Below are positions 53,415-64,000 of a stretch of DNA of 64,000 nucleotides, one piece after another. The position numbers were made by a program, and so were the translations under genes. The stretch is from assembly GCF_001556045.1 (NCBI RefSeq), contig NZ_LSIC01000122.1, positions 62,001 through 126,000 of the forward strand, read 5' to 3'. The DNA comes from Bradyrhizobium sp. CCH5-F6 (lineage in GTDB: Bacteria; Pseudomonadota; Alphaproteobacteria; Rhizobiales; Xanthobacteraceae). Numbering within the stretch: position 1 is the stretch's first letter; each line of letters opens with the position of its first letter. The notes under the pieces are model-generated. The model had not been told where the DNA came from, did not search any database, and saw nothing but the letters and a program-made list of their open reading frames with translations.

Positions 53415-54371
53415 ATGGACGATACGAATTTTGCCGGTCCACCTGTCGGAGGCCGACGCCTGACCGTTGTCTTCAGCCAACTCCAACACGCGATCGCTGC
53501 CGAAGATTACGGGAGTTTTCGGCAAGCTGCCCATGCATTGTCGATCAAGCAATCGACACTCAGTCGTTCTGTCCAGCTCCTTGAGCACTCGATTGGCGTT
53601 GTCATCTTTGAGCGGTCAAGCGGTGGCGTTCGAGCAACGCCGGCAGGTCGTCACTTTCTGCGCATGACGCGCTCGATACTTGAACAAGTCGAGGCGCTGA
53701 CTGCATCAACAAGAGCGCACGGGTCTGGCGAAGCGGGTCGTCTCGTCATCGGGTTCTGTACTTCGCTGACGGCAGGCAATCTGCGCGCAACATTACTCGA
53801 CTTCAAGAAGCTTTTTCCGCACGTTGAGCTTGTAACCGTCGAGAGGTCGAGAACGCGGCTCACAACCGCGCTCCGCAACAGTGTCATTGACGTGAGCATC
53901 CTAACGGGCGACCCGCAAGCCCTCGATAGCAAAACAACGCCACTCTGGAGTGAACGAATTCTGGCCGTTCTGCCGAGTGAGCATCCTTTGGCTGCGCGCG
54001 AAGTCATCTACTGGACGGATCTACGGAATCAGACTGTTTTGCTCAGCCACTACGATCCAGGGCGCGAGCTTGAGGATCTCTTGAACGCAAAGCTAATCTC
54101 TCCCGATGACCGACCGCGGATCGAACGTCATGACGTCAGCCGCGGGGTCATCAAGAGCTTGATCGCCGTGGGGTTCGGCATCAGTCTCGTGCTGGAGTCC
54201 GATATCGGGGCCAATTTTTCCGGTCTAGTTTATCGGGAGTTGCGCGACGGAACGGGGTCGAGCCGCATCGGCTTTTCAGCGGTTTGGCGAGCGGACAACG
54301 AAAACCCTGCTCTCCAAAACCTCCTGAAATTGCTTGGCGAGCGCTATCCCCTCGGTCCGGTGGCTCCGTAA
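53415..54371 (+). CDS. LysR-family transcriptional regulator
   Basis: 318 residues: winged helix-turn-helix (about 20-80, GSFRQAAHALSIKQSTLSRSV) and a periplasmic-binding-type effector domain (about 105-310). LysR genes of this kind often border trb operons on alphaproteobacterial conjugative elements, so control of transfer is as likely as control of the catabolic genes. Its 3' end overlaps the convergent DUF2274 gene by 28 bp, tying it physically to the conjugation module. Confidence 0.86.
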   Translation: MDDTNFAGPPVGGRRLTVVFSQLQHAIAAEDYGSFRQAAHALSIKQSTLSRSVQLLEHSIGVVIFERSSGGVRATPAGRHFLRMTRSILEQVEALTASTRAHGSGEAGRLVIGFCTSLTAGNLRATLLDFKKLFPHVELVTVERSRTRLTTALRNSVIDVSILTGDPQALDSKTTPLWSERILAVLPSEHPLAAREVIYWTDLRNQTVLLSHYDPGRELEDLLNAKLISPDDRPRIERHDVSRGVIKSLIAVGFGISLVLESDIGANFSGLVYRELRDGTGSSRIGFSAVWRADNENPALQNLLKLLGERYPLGPVAP

Positions 54372-54586
54372 GGCGTCTTTCGTGATCTTGCAAAAGCGCG
54401 ATCCGTCGCCATGAATCGCGCCAACATTGGTGCGATCAGCTTTACCGGATCATACGCAGACTGGCCGCTCTCGCGCGCGAGGATTTCAGCGTAAGCAAGC
54501 AGATCGCGATGTACGGCTGCCGGAAGTTCGATCGTCAACTTCACGGGTTTATCGTCCGCGATGGCACCGAGCTTGAGTTTCGCCAT
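54344..54586 (-). CDS. DUF2274 protein of the trb operon
   Basis: 80 residues, MAKLKLGAIADDKPVKLTIELP at the start. Small proteins of this type are regularly found directly downstream of trbI in alphaproteobacterial conjugation operons. The ribbon-helix-helix-like N-terminus (basic and beta-prone) would fit DNA binding, but this is inference. It lies 9 bp after trbI and converges with the LysR gene. Confidence 0.78.
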   Translation of the reverse strand: MAKLKLGAIADDKPVKLTIELPAAVHRDLLAYAEILARESGQSAYDPVKLIAPMLARFMATDRAFARSRKTPYGATGPRG

Positions 54587-54595
54587 GTGTACTCC

Positions 54596-55786
54596 CTATC
54601 CTTTGTATGGCTCAAGCATCAAGTCACGGTTGACGATGACACGCACAGGGAAACCTGGCCGGATTGTGAGCGTCGGTTGAATGTTGAGGTTCCGTCGGAC
54701 CACTTGCTGTCCGGTCTGATTGAGAGAATTGGCGGCCCCATGCCGGAGCGCCTGAAGAACGGCCGTGCTGGATCCAGCGTCGGCGCCAGATCCAAGCTCT
54801 GAACCCACACCGAGTAATGTCGATAAGGCCGCTGCTCCGAGCAACTCCTTCCAATGGTTGTCGACCTCATCCTCAAGGCCGGAATACCCCGCGGTGTCTG
54901 CCCCCGTCTGTCTTTCGAGTACGATAGAGCGACCATTCGGCATGATCAGCCTCGTCCAGACCAGAAGGACGCGCGACTGTCCAAACGATACTCGGCTATC
55001 ATAGAGACCGATCAAGCGCGCTCCCTGCGGGACAAGACGAGCCCGACCGGTCGGCGTGTCAAAAATATTTTCGGTTACCTGCGCGATGATCTGGCCCGGC
55101 AAATCGGAGCGGATCCCAGTGATGAGTGCCGCCGGAATGATGGTCCCGGCCTGAATTACGAATGGCGAAGCCGGCTTGGCCAAACGGTCAGGACTAGTGG
55201 TGCGTCGATCGATCAAAGCATTGACGAACGCGAGTTTACGGTCTTGACCGTTCTGGGCAAATGCGTCGTCAGTTGAAGTGGCTCCCGTTGGCGAGGTCTC
55301 GGCTGGCGCCGCTTGGCCAGGCGATGGTCGGGTCACCGTATTGGCAAAAACTTTGCTGGTTCGTGCAGCTTCACTTTCCTGGCTTGCTCGTTGTTGCTCG
55401 GCGTCAACCGCTAGCGGGCCGTTTTGGGCCTGTGCCGCGACAATTGGACGGCCTAGATCACCTGGCAAAGGCGGCCCTAGTCGTGGCACGTCCGGGGGAA
55501 TTGAACCGTAGTCCTTTGGCAAGCTCGCAAGCTTGTCCGCCACATTGTGGTGATCGGTTGAGTAGAGTTCGTCCGGGGCGGGAGCCCGCTTCTCGCGTGT
55601 TTGCAGCGCCAGGAAAACGGCAGCGGTCAAGAGGATCAGCACCAGCGCCGTGCCCCCGATCAGTGCTTTGCGCGAGAGCCGCGTGACGTGCGGGCGCTCC
55701 GGCCGCAACCGAAAAGAACTCGTTTCTGTCTCGAGCGCCGGCGGAGCACCCGTCCGGTTTGTGGCCTCCTGTTCGGTGTTGCTCAT
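54596..55786 (-). CDS. trbI: Conjugal transfer protein TrbI
   Basis: 396 residues, the VirB10-like energy-coupling channel protein that spans the inner membrane and periplasm. It has a cytoplasmic N-terminus, one membrane segment (ALIGGTALVLILLTAAVFLAL, about 43-63), a Pro-rich periplasmic region, and the conserved C-terminal half with IPAALITGIRSDLPGQIIAQ and LVPQGARLIGLYDS. The ATG at 55786 overlaps the trbG stop by one base (TGATG). Confidence 0.95.
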   Translation of the reverse strand: MSNTEQEATNRTGAPPALETETSSFRLRPERPHVTRLSRKALIGGTALVLILLTAAVFLALQTREKRAPAPDELYSTDHHNVADKLASLPKDYGSIPPDVPRLGPPLPGDLGRPIVAAQAQNGPLAVDAEQQRASQESEAARTSKVFANTVTRPSPGQAAPAETSPTGATSTDDAFAQNGQDRKLAFVNALIDRRTTSPDRLAKPASPFVIQAGTIIPAALITGIRSDLPGQIIAQVTENIFDTPTGRARLVPQGARLIGLYDSRVSFGQSRVLLVWTRLIMPNGRSIVLERQTGADTAGYSGLEDEVDNHWKELLGAAALSTLLGVGSELGSGADAGSSTAVLQALRHGAANSLNQTGQQVVRRNLNIQPTLTIRPGFPVRVIVNRDLMLEPYKG

Positions 55787-56754
55787 CAAGATCTCCCATC
55801 GGTTCTGATGATGCGGACCTTTTGCTGTTCCTCGCCCCCCAGCCGCAGTTCGGCGGCCGCGAACAACCGGTCGACAATCAGGACGTTGCCGAATGCCCGG
55901 TAGTTGACGAGACCCGGCTTGCCGTCGGAGTTAATGACGAACAGCGGAGGCATTTCGCCCTGCCCGATGCCCGGCGAGAACTCGATGTAGACCTTGCGGC
56001 CATCGTCAAAGGCGCTGACGGGGCGCCAGGGAGGATTGTCGCCCTCGAAGGTGTATCGATAGCGCCGTTGGGCAGGATCCGGAATGAAGGGTTTTGGCGG
56101 AAGCGCACGACCGCGCGCGGCTCGGTCTTCAGGATAGAACCAGGAGACCGATGGCATGTATGATTTTTCACGCGAGCGCAGCTCGATCAGATACGTCCGC
56201 CGATCGGTGTTGAGAACGAGGTTGGTTTCGATGGCCGCTCGTGTCGGCTTGACCATGATATGGACCCGCCGGATGTCACCGCTGCCGCTCTCGGTATCTC
56301 CGACCACCCAGCGCACCGTGTCGCCCGCGGAGATGGGTCCGGAGCCGATCAATTTCTCACCTGGCTCCAAGGCAATGTCCGTGATCTGTCCTGGCGCCGC
56401 ATAGATTTGATAGAGCGCGCCTGGGCTATATGGAAACACCTGCACAGCGTTGAAATACCCCGCCTTCCGAGGCTGTACGCGGGCCGCATCGTTGGCGCTT
56501 TCGATCCGTTCAACGGGGGCTTCGGCTTCCTTCTCCTTGCCGCCCCGTGCCGGCGTCCAAGCGGGTGGGACGTGAAGGGAGCGCGGCCGATCGTCTGCAA
56601 GCGCCGGTTGACTGGGCAGCGGCGGGATTTCGTCGTCATAGCTGATCTGCGGCGGCTTGAATGTCGTGCACCCAGCAAGGGCACAGGCGCAAATCAGGAG
56701 AGCCGGAAATCCACTCCCCGTTTTCATTCGCAGTGAACGTTGATTTGTCGGCAT
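55786..56754 (-). CDS. trbG: Conjugal transfer protein TrbG, lipoprotein
   Basis: 322 residues, VirB9-like outer-membrane component. The N-terminal lipoprotein signal ends in the lipobox LAGC (Cys near residue 28). The VirB9 fold shows in ALYQIYAAPGQITDIALEPGEK and PVSAFDDGRKVYIEF. The ATG at 56754 lies 5 bp after the trbF stop; a later ATG at 56727 would still keep the lipobox. Confidence 0.94.
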   Translation of the reverse strand: MPTNQRSLRMKTGSGFPALLICACALAGCTTFKPPQISYDDEIPPLPSQPALADDRPRSLHVPPAWTPARGGKEKEAEAPVERIESANDAARVQPRKAGYFNAVQVFPYSPGALYQIYAAPGQITDIALEPGEKLIGSGPISAGDTVRWVVGDTESGSGDIRRVHIMVKPTRAAIETNLVLNTDRRTYLIELRSREKSYMPSVSWFYPEDRAARGRALPPKPFIPDPAQRRYRYTFEGDNPPWRPVSAFDDGRKVYIEFSPGIGQGEMPPLFVINSDGKPGLVNYRAFGNVLIVDRLFAAAELRLGGEEQQKVRIIRTDGRS

Positions 56755-56759
56755 CACTG

Positions 56760-57437
56760 TCAAAACTCCTTGGACCAGTTGATGGCGTTGACGTAGATGC
56801 CGAGAGGGTTCTTGCGCAGCCGATCGATGTCGCGCGGCGGTTCCACGACAACGCTGACGATGGCGCTCCACCGCTCGGTCGCGGCAAGCTGACCATTCTC
56901 GTAGCGGCGTTCGATCCAGGCGATACGGAAGCTGTCGGGCGAAGCTCTGATGACACTGGATACTTCGACGGCGACCTGGATCTTCCCGACTTTTGTGAAG
57001 GGATCGTTGTTGCGGGCGTAGTCGTTCAGCGCGGCGGCACCGCGATCGGTCGTGAAATCATACGCCCGAAGCCAATCCTCGCGTAGCACGATGGCGTCCA
57101 TCGGGAGGCCGCGGACATGTTCGATGAAGCGGGCGAGATGGAAGCCAATTTGCGGGTCGGTTGCCTTGTAGGTCGAATTTGCTGGCGCGACCGCCTTTGC
57201 TTCGCCGAGGCGATCGACTTCAACGACCCAAGGCGTAATGGACCCCTGTGCTGACTGCCAGACGAGAGCAGCGGCGAAGCCGGCAGAGAGGAACAGACAA
57301 CCAAAGGCCATCAAGCGCCAATTCCTGGCCTGGACACGCGCCGAGCCGATCCGGTCATCCCAAACCTGCGCGGCTTTTTGGTAAGGCGTAACCGGCTGAG
57401 GTGTGCGGCCATAATGAACGGCCGATCGTTTGAACAT
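56760..57437 (-). CDS. trbF: Conjugal transfer protein TrbF
   Basis: 225 residues, VirB8-like inner-membrane assembly factor. It has a short cytoplasmic N-terminus, one membrane helix (MAFGCLFLSAGFAAALVW) and a periplasmic NTF2-like domain with FIEHVRGLPMDAIVLR. The ATG at 57437 has GAGG five bases upstream; the longer open frame overlaps trbL and is rejected. Confidence 0.93.
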   Translation of the reverse strand: MFKRSAVHYGRTPQPVTPYQKAAQVWDDRIGSARVQARNWRLMAFGCLFLSAGFAAALVWQSAQGSITPWVVEVDRLGEAKAVAPANSTYKATDPQIGFHLARFIEHVRGLPMDAIVLREDWLRAYDFTTDRGAAALNDYARNNDPFTKVGKIQVAVEVSSVIRASPDSFRIAWIERRYENGQLAATERWSAIVSVVVEPPRDIDRLRKNPLGIYVNAINWSKEF

Positions 57438-57522
57438 GTTGACCTCGACGTACGAGAAATCGGGCGTGAGTAGCGTTTGGTACGTTTGAAGAGTTCTGAG
57501 AGGTGCTCCGACGGTGCTGACC

Positions 57523-58752
57523 TCAGCGCTCTGAATCCTTGAGATCGACGGAGGCCCCACCTCCGCCGCGATCCCCGGACCGCAGCGCCTGCGTCGTCGC
57601 CGAGACACCATGACTGACAGCCTGTCCACGTTTCATGCGGCGAACCCAGGCGGGTGCGCCTCCAGATGACGCATCCGCGCCGCCGGCTTCATCGCCCGCG
57701 GCATTTGATCTGCCAAAGCGGGCGGCCAGCGATCGCAGGGGACTCGCTGCCGAAGTGGCGCCCGCCTCCCCGGTCTGCGCGCCCGTCCGAAAGGCGGATG
57801 CCGCGCCGCCTATGAGCGCGCTGCCTCCCCTCGCCGCGCCTCCAACCATGCTGCCGGTGAGAGCAGCCCCGCCTGCTGCGAGTGCTGCTCCGGCGGCAAC
57901 CACACCACCTGCGGCCATCGTGGTTCCGACGGCCGCACCGGCCCCAAGTTGCGGACCGCCAGATACAATGCCGTTGGCAATTCCCGGCCCGAAGATACCG
58001 AGGCCAAGCAACGAGAGGGCCGCGAGCACCAGTGCCATCGCATTTTCGATAGTCGGCTGGTTACCGCCGGACCCCGAGGTGAACTGGGAGAACAGGGTCG
58101 ATCCGATCCCAACGATGACGGCAAGCACCAATACCTTGACGCCGGACGAGATGACGTTTCCGAGTACGCGCTCGGCTGCGAAGGCGGTCTTCCCAAACAG
58201 GCCGAACGGAATCAGCACGAAACCGGCCAGGGTCGTCAGCTTGAACTCGATCAAGGTGATAAAGAGCTGGATGGCGAGGATGAAGAACGTCAGCAGCACG
58301 ACGATCCAGGCAAACAGCAGCACCACGATCTGTACAAAATTCTCGAAGAAGCTGACGTAGCCCATCAGCCCCGAAATCGATTCAAGGATCGGCCGTCCGG
58401 CATCCAGGCCGACCTGGGCGATCCGTCCTGGCCTCAAGAAATCTGCGGACGACAAGCCCGTGCCAGAGGCCCTCAACCCCAGACTGGCAAAGCTCTCGAA
58501 GACGATGCGGGCCAGGCCATTCCAGTTCCCGATGAGGAAAGCGAAGACGCCGACAAACAAGGTCTTCTTGACCAGCCGAGCGATCATGTCCTCATCGGAG
58601 CTCCAGACCCAGAACAATCCCGCCAGCGTGATGTCGATGGCAACAAGCGTGGACGCGAGATGTCCGACCTCATTTCCCACCAGGCCGAAGCCAGAGTCGA
58701 TATAGCGGGTGAATGTTTCCAGAAACTGGTCGATGATGCCTGTACCACCCAT
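57523..58752 (-). CDS. trbL: Conjugal transfer protein TrbL
   Basis: 409 residues, VirB6-like polytopic inner-membrane protein. It has several membrane segments over residues 30-260 and a Gly/Ala-rich C-terminal third ending in a hydrophilic tail, as usual for TrbL. It starts directly after the trbK-like stop. Confidence 0.93.
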   Translation of the reverse strand: MGGTGIIDQFLETFTRYIDSGFGLVGNEVGHLASTLVAIDITLAGLFWVWSSDEDMIARLVKKTLFVGVFAFLIGNWNGLARIVFESFASLGLRASGTGLSSADFLRPGRIAQVGLDAGRPILESISGLMGYVSFFENFVQIVVLLFAWIVVLLTFFILAIQLFITLIEFKLTTLAGFVLIPFGLFGKTAFAAERVLGNVISSGVKVLVLAVIVGIGSTLFSQFTSGSGGNQPTIENAMALVLAALSLLGLGIFGPGIANGIVSGGPQLGAGAAVGTTMAAGGVVAAGAALAAGGAALTGSMVGGAARGGSALIGGAASAFRTGAQTGEAGATSAASPLRSLAARFGRSNAAGDEAGGADASSGGAPAWVRRMKRGQAVSHGVSATTQALRSGDRGGGGASVDLKDSER

Positions 58753-59127
58753 CTATCGCTCCGTCGGCTGAGGTGCCGGAAACAAACCGGGCGGCAAACG
58801 GCTCTGATCCTTGACGGACGCAGGCGGTGTGGCGTCTGGATCGGGCCGGGCGGGATTGCGCGGAGTGTCGATGTTCTGCCTTAGGAAGTGGCGGCGCTGT
58901 TCCGCCCAAACCTTTCGGCATTCGGCAAGTCTGTCTTTTTGCTCGTATCCAACTGAACGACATCGCTCGAGCTCGGCTGTCTGGGGATCGCCTTCTCGGA
59001 CGACCGAAGAGGCAGGCTGAGGCTGATTGTCGTCGTCACGCAGGTGGATGGTGCAAGCAGCAGCGAGCACGACGACAAAGATTGTCACGCCGAGAGACAG
59101 CGCCTTGAACGCCCTGAAATCACTCAT
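58753..59127 (-). CDS. Putative entry-exclusion protein TrbK (alternative type)
   Basis: 124 residues with an N-terminal hydrophobic segment ending in VVVLAAACTIHL, a likely lipoprotein or membrane anchor, and a conserved-looking CRSVGYEQKDRLAECRKVWAEQRR-type core (Cys pair, charged). Small proteins of this form occupy the trbK position between trbJ and trbL. The start overlaps the trbJ stop (ATGA). TrbK blocks redundant uptake of the same element in other systems; here that is inferred from position. Confidence 0.75.
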   Translation of the reverse strand: MSDFRAFKALSLGVTIFVVVLAAACTIHLRDDDNQPQPASSVVREGDPQTAELERCRSVGYEQKDRLAECRKVWAEQRRHFLRQNIDTPRNPARPDPDATPPASVKDQSRLPPGLFPAPQPTER

Positions 59128-59861
59128 TGGTGGAACATCTGCACTATTGTGGGCTGGTAACCTCGGCTCTGCGTCAGGAAGCGCCGGAGTTGCTCCCTGC
59201 CCTGGTCCTGAGCGGCCGTTCGCTGGGCAGATTCCAGGTTTTGGGCGCGTCCTTGAGCGGCGACTGTTGCCGTGAGATCGGCAAGCTGTTGTGCCTGCAG
59301 CGCAAGAAGCTGATTGGCAGCCTGGCTCGCTTGCAGGGCGCCGGTCGCGCCCTGGCTGGCGGTGACGAGCGTCGACATCTGGGCGCGATTGGTGTCGAGA
59401 TTACTGACCACCGTAGCCTGCACCCGCATGGCATCTTGAAAGCCTGCAACCGAGTTTTGCCAACGGACCTGCGCATTCGCGATCAGCGCCTGGTCCGTGG
59501 CGTCGGGAGATGCCGGCGCGTACGTGGTGGAGAACGCGCGATCGATTTGCTGGATGTCGAAAGAGATGCGCTGGGCTTGGGCGAGCAGTTGCTGCGTACG
59601 CTGGATTGACTGCTCCAACTGCTGCAGTGACGAATAGGGCAAGCTCGCGAGATTCCTGGCCTGATTGACCAGCATCTGCGCCTGATTTTGCAGCGATGTG
59701 ATCTGGTTGTTGATCTGCTGCAGGGCTCGAGCGGCGGTCAGAACGTTCTGGGCATAGTTGTTGGGATCAAACACAACCAACTGCGCGAAGGCCGGATTGG
59801 GACCGACGAGCACTGCAAGTGCGACCACGCCAGCGACAGCAAAACGACGGAAGCGGTTCAT
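59124..59861 (-). CDS. trbJ: Conjugal transfer protein TrbJ
   Basis: 245 residues, VirB5-like periplasmic protein. It has a signal peptide (FAVAGVVALAVLVGPNPAFA, cleavage near 26) and a long Gln-rich helical coiled-coil body. The start overlaps the end of trbE (ATGA), preserving the standard trbE-trbJ order. Confidence 0.94.
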   Translation of the reverse strand: MNRFRRFAVAGVVALAVLVGPNPAFAQLVVFDPNNYAQNVLTAARALQQINNQITSLQNQAQMLVNQARNLASLPYSSLQQLEQSIQRTQQLLAQAQRISFDIQQIDRAFSTTYAPASPDATDQALIANAQVRWQNSVAGFQDAMRVQATVVSNLDTNRAQMSTLVTASQGATGALQASQAANQLLALQAQQLADLTATVAAQGRAQNLESAQRTAAQDQGREQLRRFLTQSRGYQPTIVQMFHQ

Positions 59862-60060
59862 TTAGAAGCCTCCAGTTCAGCGAGGTGTGGGATGAGATCG
59901 GTCGCCCAAGCGACGTCGCGGGCCTTCAGCCATCCACTCACGAAGCTTTCGCAGCCATGTTCAGCCAACACCTGCTCGATCAGGGCCTGGTCGGCTTTGG
60001 AGGAAGCGGCGGTGAGGGCAAGCGCTACCTCGCCAAGTCCGAGTTCGAACAGGCGATCGC
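59858..60060 (-). pseudogene. trbE: trbE, 3' fragment, separated by IS insertion
   Basis: About 67 codons encoding the C-terminus of TrbE: DRLFELGLGEVALALTAASS and onward to the stop that overlaps trbJ. It continues, in frame, the fragment at 62763-64000 once the insertion and one copy of GCGATC are removed (QSRRG-D-RLFELG). A chance ATG inside the insertion (60073) could start a 71-residue peptide, but that is not an independent gene. Confidence 0.85.
60055..60060. repeat. Target-site duplication, left copy
   Basis: GATCGC on the plus strand (GCGATC in the trbE direction), matching the copy at 62763-62768; 6 bp fits IS21-family duplications. Confidence 0.7.
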
Positions 60061-60066
60061 TATGGC

Positions 60067-60084
60067 GCGACAATCAGGATGAGA
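60067..60084. repeat. IS terminal repeat, left
   Basis: GCGACAATCAGGATGAGA, identical in inverted orientation to 62716-62733. A variant, GCGTCAATCAAGATGAGA, follows at 60090-60107, and further related pieces (TTGACGCT, GCGCGACAATCAAGC) occur up to 60190. No gene lies between 60061 and 60203. Confidence 0.75.
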
Positions 60085-60203
60085 GCGGCGCGTCAATCAA
60101 GATGAGACAAGGCGGCCGAGTCAGGAGATAATTGACGCTGGCCGGCGGCTTGGCAAGCGTTGATTGACGCTGCGCGACAATCAAGCAGCACTGCCAGCGT
60201 CGA

Positions 60204-62740
<2,537 letters not shown>

Positions 62741-62762
62741 TCACCTTGATCGCCGCCGCCCA

Positions 62763-62768
62763 GATCGC
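62763..62768. repeat. Target-site duplication, right copy
   Basis: GATCGC on the plus strand, matching 60055-60060. A third GATCGC at 62748-62753 is an alternative boundary, but it would add five foreign residues to TrbE. Confidence 0.68.
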
Positions 62769-64000
62769 CCCGGCGTGACTGGCAGTAGTAGTCTCGCTTG
62801 GGAATCGCCCGCGCCAGGATTTCGATTTGCCGGTCATTGAGCCCAAATCGCCGGTAGATCGTCATGATCTGCGGCTCGATCGCGCGATCGTTGGGCAGCA
62901 GAATCCGGGTCGGACAACTTTCTATGATGGCCGGCGCGATTGCCGAGCCATCGATGTCCGCAAGCGATTGGGTCGCAAACACCACCGACGCATTCTTCTT
63001 GCGAAGGGTTTTTAGCCACTCCCGGAGCTTGCCGGCAAAGTCCGCATCATCAAGCGCGAGCCAGCCTTCGTCGATGATGAGCAGCGTTGGACGCCCGTCG
63101 AAGCGGCCTTCGATCCGATGGAATAGATAAGCCAGCACTGCCGGCGCAACGGCGGTTCCAATCAATCCATCGGTCTCAAAGACCTGGACCGATGAGCTAC
63201 CGAGGTGCTCGTTCTCCGCATCGAGCAGCCGGTCATAGGGACCACCGAGGCAATAGGGCTGGAGCGCCCGCTTCAGGATATTCGATTGGAGGAGAACCGA
63301 GAGGCCAGTGAGGGTGCGCTCCTCGTGCGGAGCCGACGCCAGCGAGGTCAGCGCAGTCCAGACATGATCCTTGGTCTCTGGGGTGACGTCGATCTTTTCT
63401 CGCGACAAGATCGAGGCGATCCATTGCGCCGCCCAGCCGCGCTCGGAGACATCATCGATGTCAGCCAGCGGCTGCAGGGACATAAATCCATCCGTTTCGC
63501 CCGCTACCGCGCCACCGAGGTCATGCCAGTCGCCGTCCATGGCCAACGCCGCCGCGCGCATCGAGCGGCCGAAATCGAAGGCGAAGACCTGTCCGTCCGG
63601 ATAGCGGCGGAACTGCAGGGCCATCAACGCCAGGAGCACCGACTTGCCCGCCCCGGTCGGACCAACAACCAGGGTATGCCCGACATCGCCAACGTGGAGC
63701 GAGAACCGAAACGGCGTGGATCCTTCCGTCCTGGCGAAGAACAGCGGGGGCGCCTTGAGGTGATGGTCCCTCACCTCGCCCGCCCAAACCGCCGACAGGG
63801 GGATCATATGGGCTAGGTTGAGGGTCGATATCGGGGGCTGGCGGACGTTGGCGTAAACGTGGCCCGGCAGGCTGCCGAGCCAGGCTTCGACCGCATTCAC
63901 GGTCTCGATCATGCAGGTGAAATCGCGCCCCTGGATGACCTTTTCGACCAGGCGGAGCTTTTCGTCGGCAGCCCGGGGATCTCCGTCCCAGACGGTGACG
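62763..64000 (-). pseudogene. trbE: trbE, 5' part, interrupted by IS and cut by window edge
   Basis: TrbE is the VirB4-like ATPase that powers pilus assembly and DNA transfer. About 412 codons are visible: the frame enters from the right edge (VEKVIQGRDFTCMIETVNAV), with Walker A GPTGAGKS, Walker B LLIIDEGWLAL and AIPKRDYYCQSRRG just before the insertion. Translation then runs into the insertion and stops at 62680. TrbE is normally about 810 residues, so roughly 330 N-terminal residues lie outside. The ATG at 63912 is internal, not the start. The interruption removes the last 67 residues. Confidence 0.88.

Noticed and set aside
56760..57629. Longer TrbF of 289 residues
   Set aside because: The extra N-terminus is Arg-rich read-through overlapping trbL; the ATG at 57437 has a good Shine-Dalgarno and gives the normal TrbF length.
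59858..60073. Apparent independent 71-residue gene before trbJ
   Set aside because: Its sequence is the C-terminus of TrbE and its ATG lies inside the IS end; it is a trbE fragment.

Overview
The window is high-GC DNA that reads like an alphaproteobacterium of the Bradyrhizobium/Rhodopseudomonas group. The closest relatives I recognise for the ring-degradation enzymes are the AliA, AliB, BadH and BadI proteins of Rhodopseudomonas palustris. The right end is an IncP/Ti-like trb conjugation operon of the kind found on rhizobial plasmids and integrative conjugative elements. Genus assignment is inference; no rRNA or housekeeping gene is present.

Layout. (1) 1-5.6 kb: an alkane-hydroxylation island, alkB-alkG-alkH on the minus strand and a divergent alkS-like activator, resembling the Pseudomonas putida GPo1 (OCT plasmid) system; a perfect 20-bp palindrome lies between alkB and alkS. 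(2) 5.8-52.9 kb: a large acyl-CoA catabolic island with six acyl-CoA dehydrogenases, five AMP-forming acyl-CoA ligase-like proteins, four crotonases, three SDRs, a FadH-type dienoyl-CoA reductase, a biotin-dependent acyl-CoA carboxylase (one alpha, two beta subunits), two thiolase-like/DUF35 pairs, a MaoC-type hydratase, a Liv-type ABC importer with its own ligase, a Baeyer-Villiger monooxygenase, two alpha/beta hydrolases, a thioesterase, a nitroreductase, a transglutaminase-like protein and a TetR regulator. (3) 53-64 kb: a LysR gene beside a truncated LysR copy, then DUF2274-trbI-G-F-L-K-J-E read leftward (minus strand), with trbE split by a 2.7-kb IS21-family element.

How it fits together (inference). 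AlkB/AlkG/AlkH would oxidise an alkyl chain to the acid. The Liv-type transporter and the ligases would take up and activate acids. Acyl-CoA dehydrogenases, hydratases and the carboxylase would shorten straight and methyl-branched chains. The AliA-AliB-(BadK-like)-BadH-BadI set is a complete cyclohexanecarboxylate-to-pimeloyl-CoA route. The Baeyer-Villiger enzyme with nearby hydrolases could open cyclic ketones. The right part (47.9-52.9 kb) looks like the actinobacterial sterol side-chain module (heteromeric acyl-CoA dehydrogenase pair, MaoC, DUF35, thiolase-like aldolase). Substrates that would use all of this are alkyl-cyclohexanes, naphthenic acids or isoprenoid/terpenoid acids.

The most striking non-coding signal is a 16-bp palindrome, consensus TCKAACRNNNGTTAGA. 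It occurs nine times, in all six divergent promoter regions between 9.9 and 50.6 kb and again in front of the transporter operon. I saw none in the alk or trb regions. It defines a single regulon, probably controlled by a TetR-family repressor, and it corrects the start sites of two genes.
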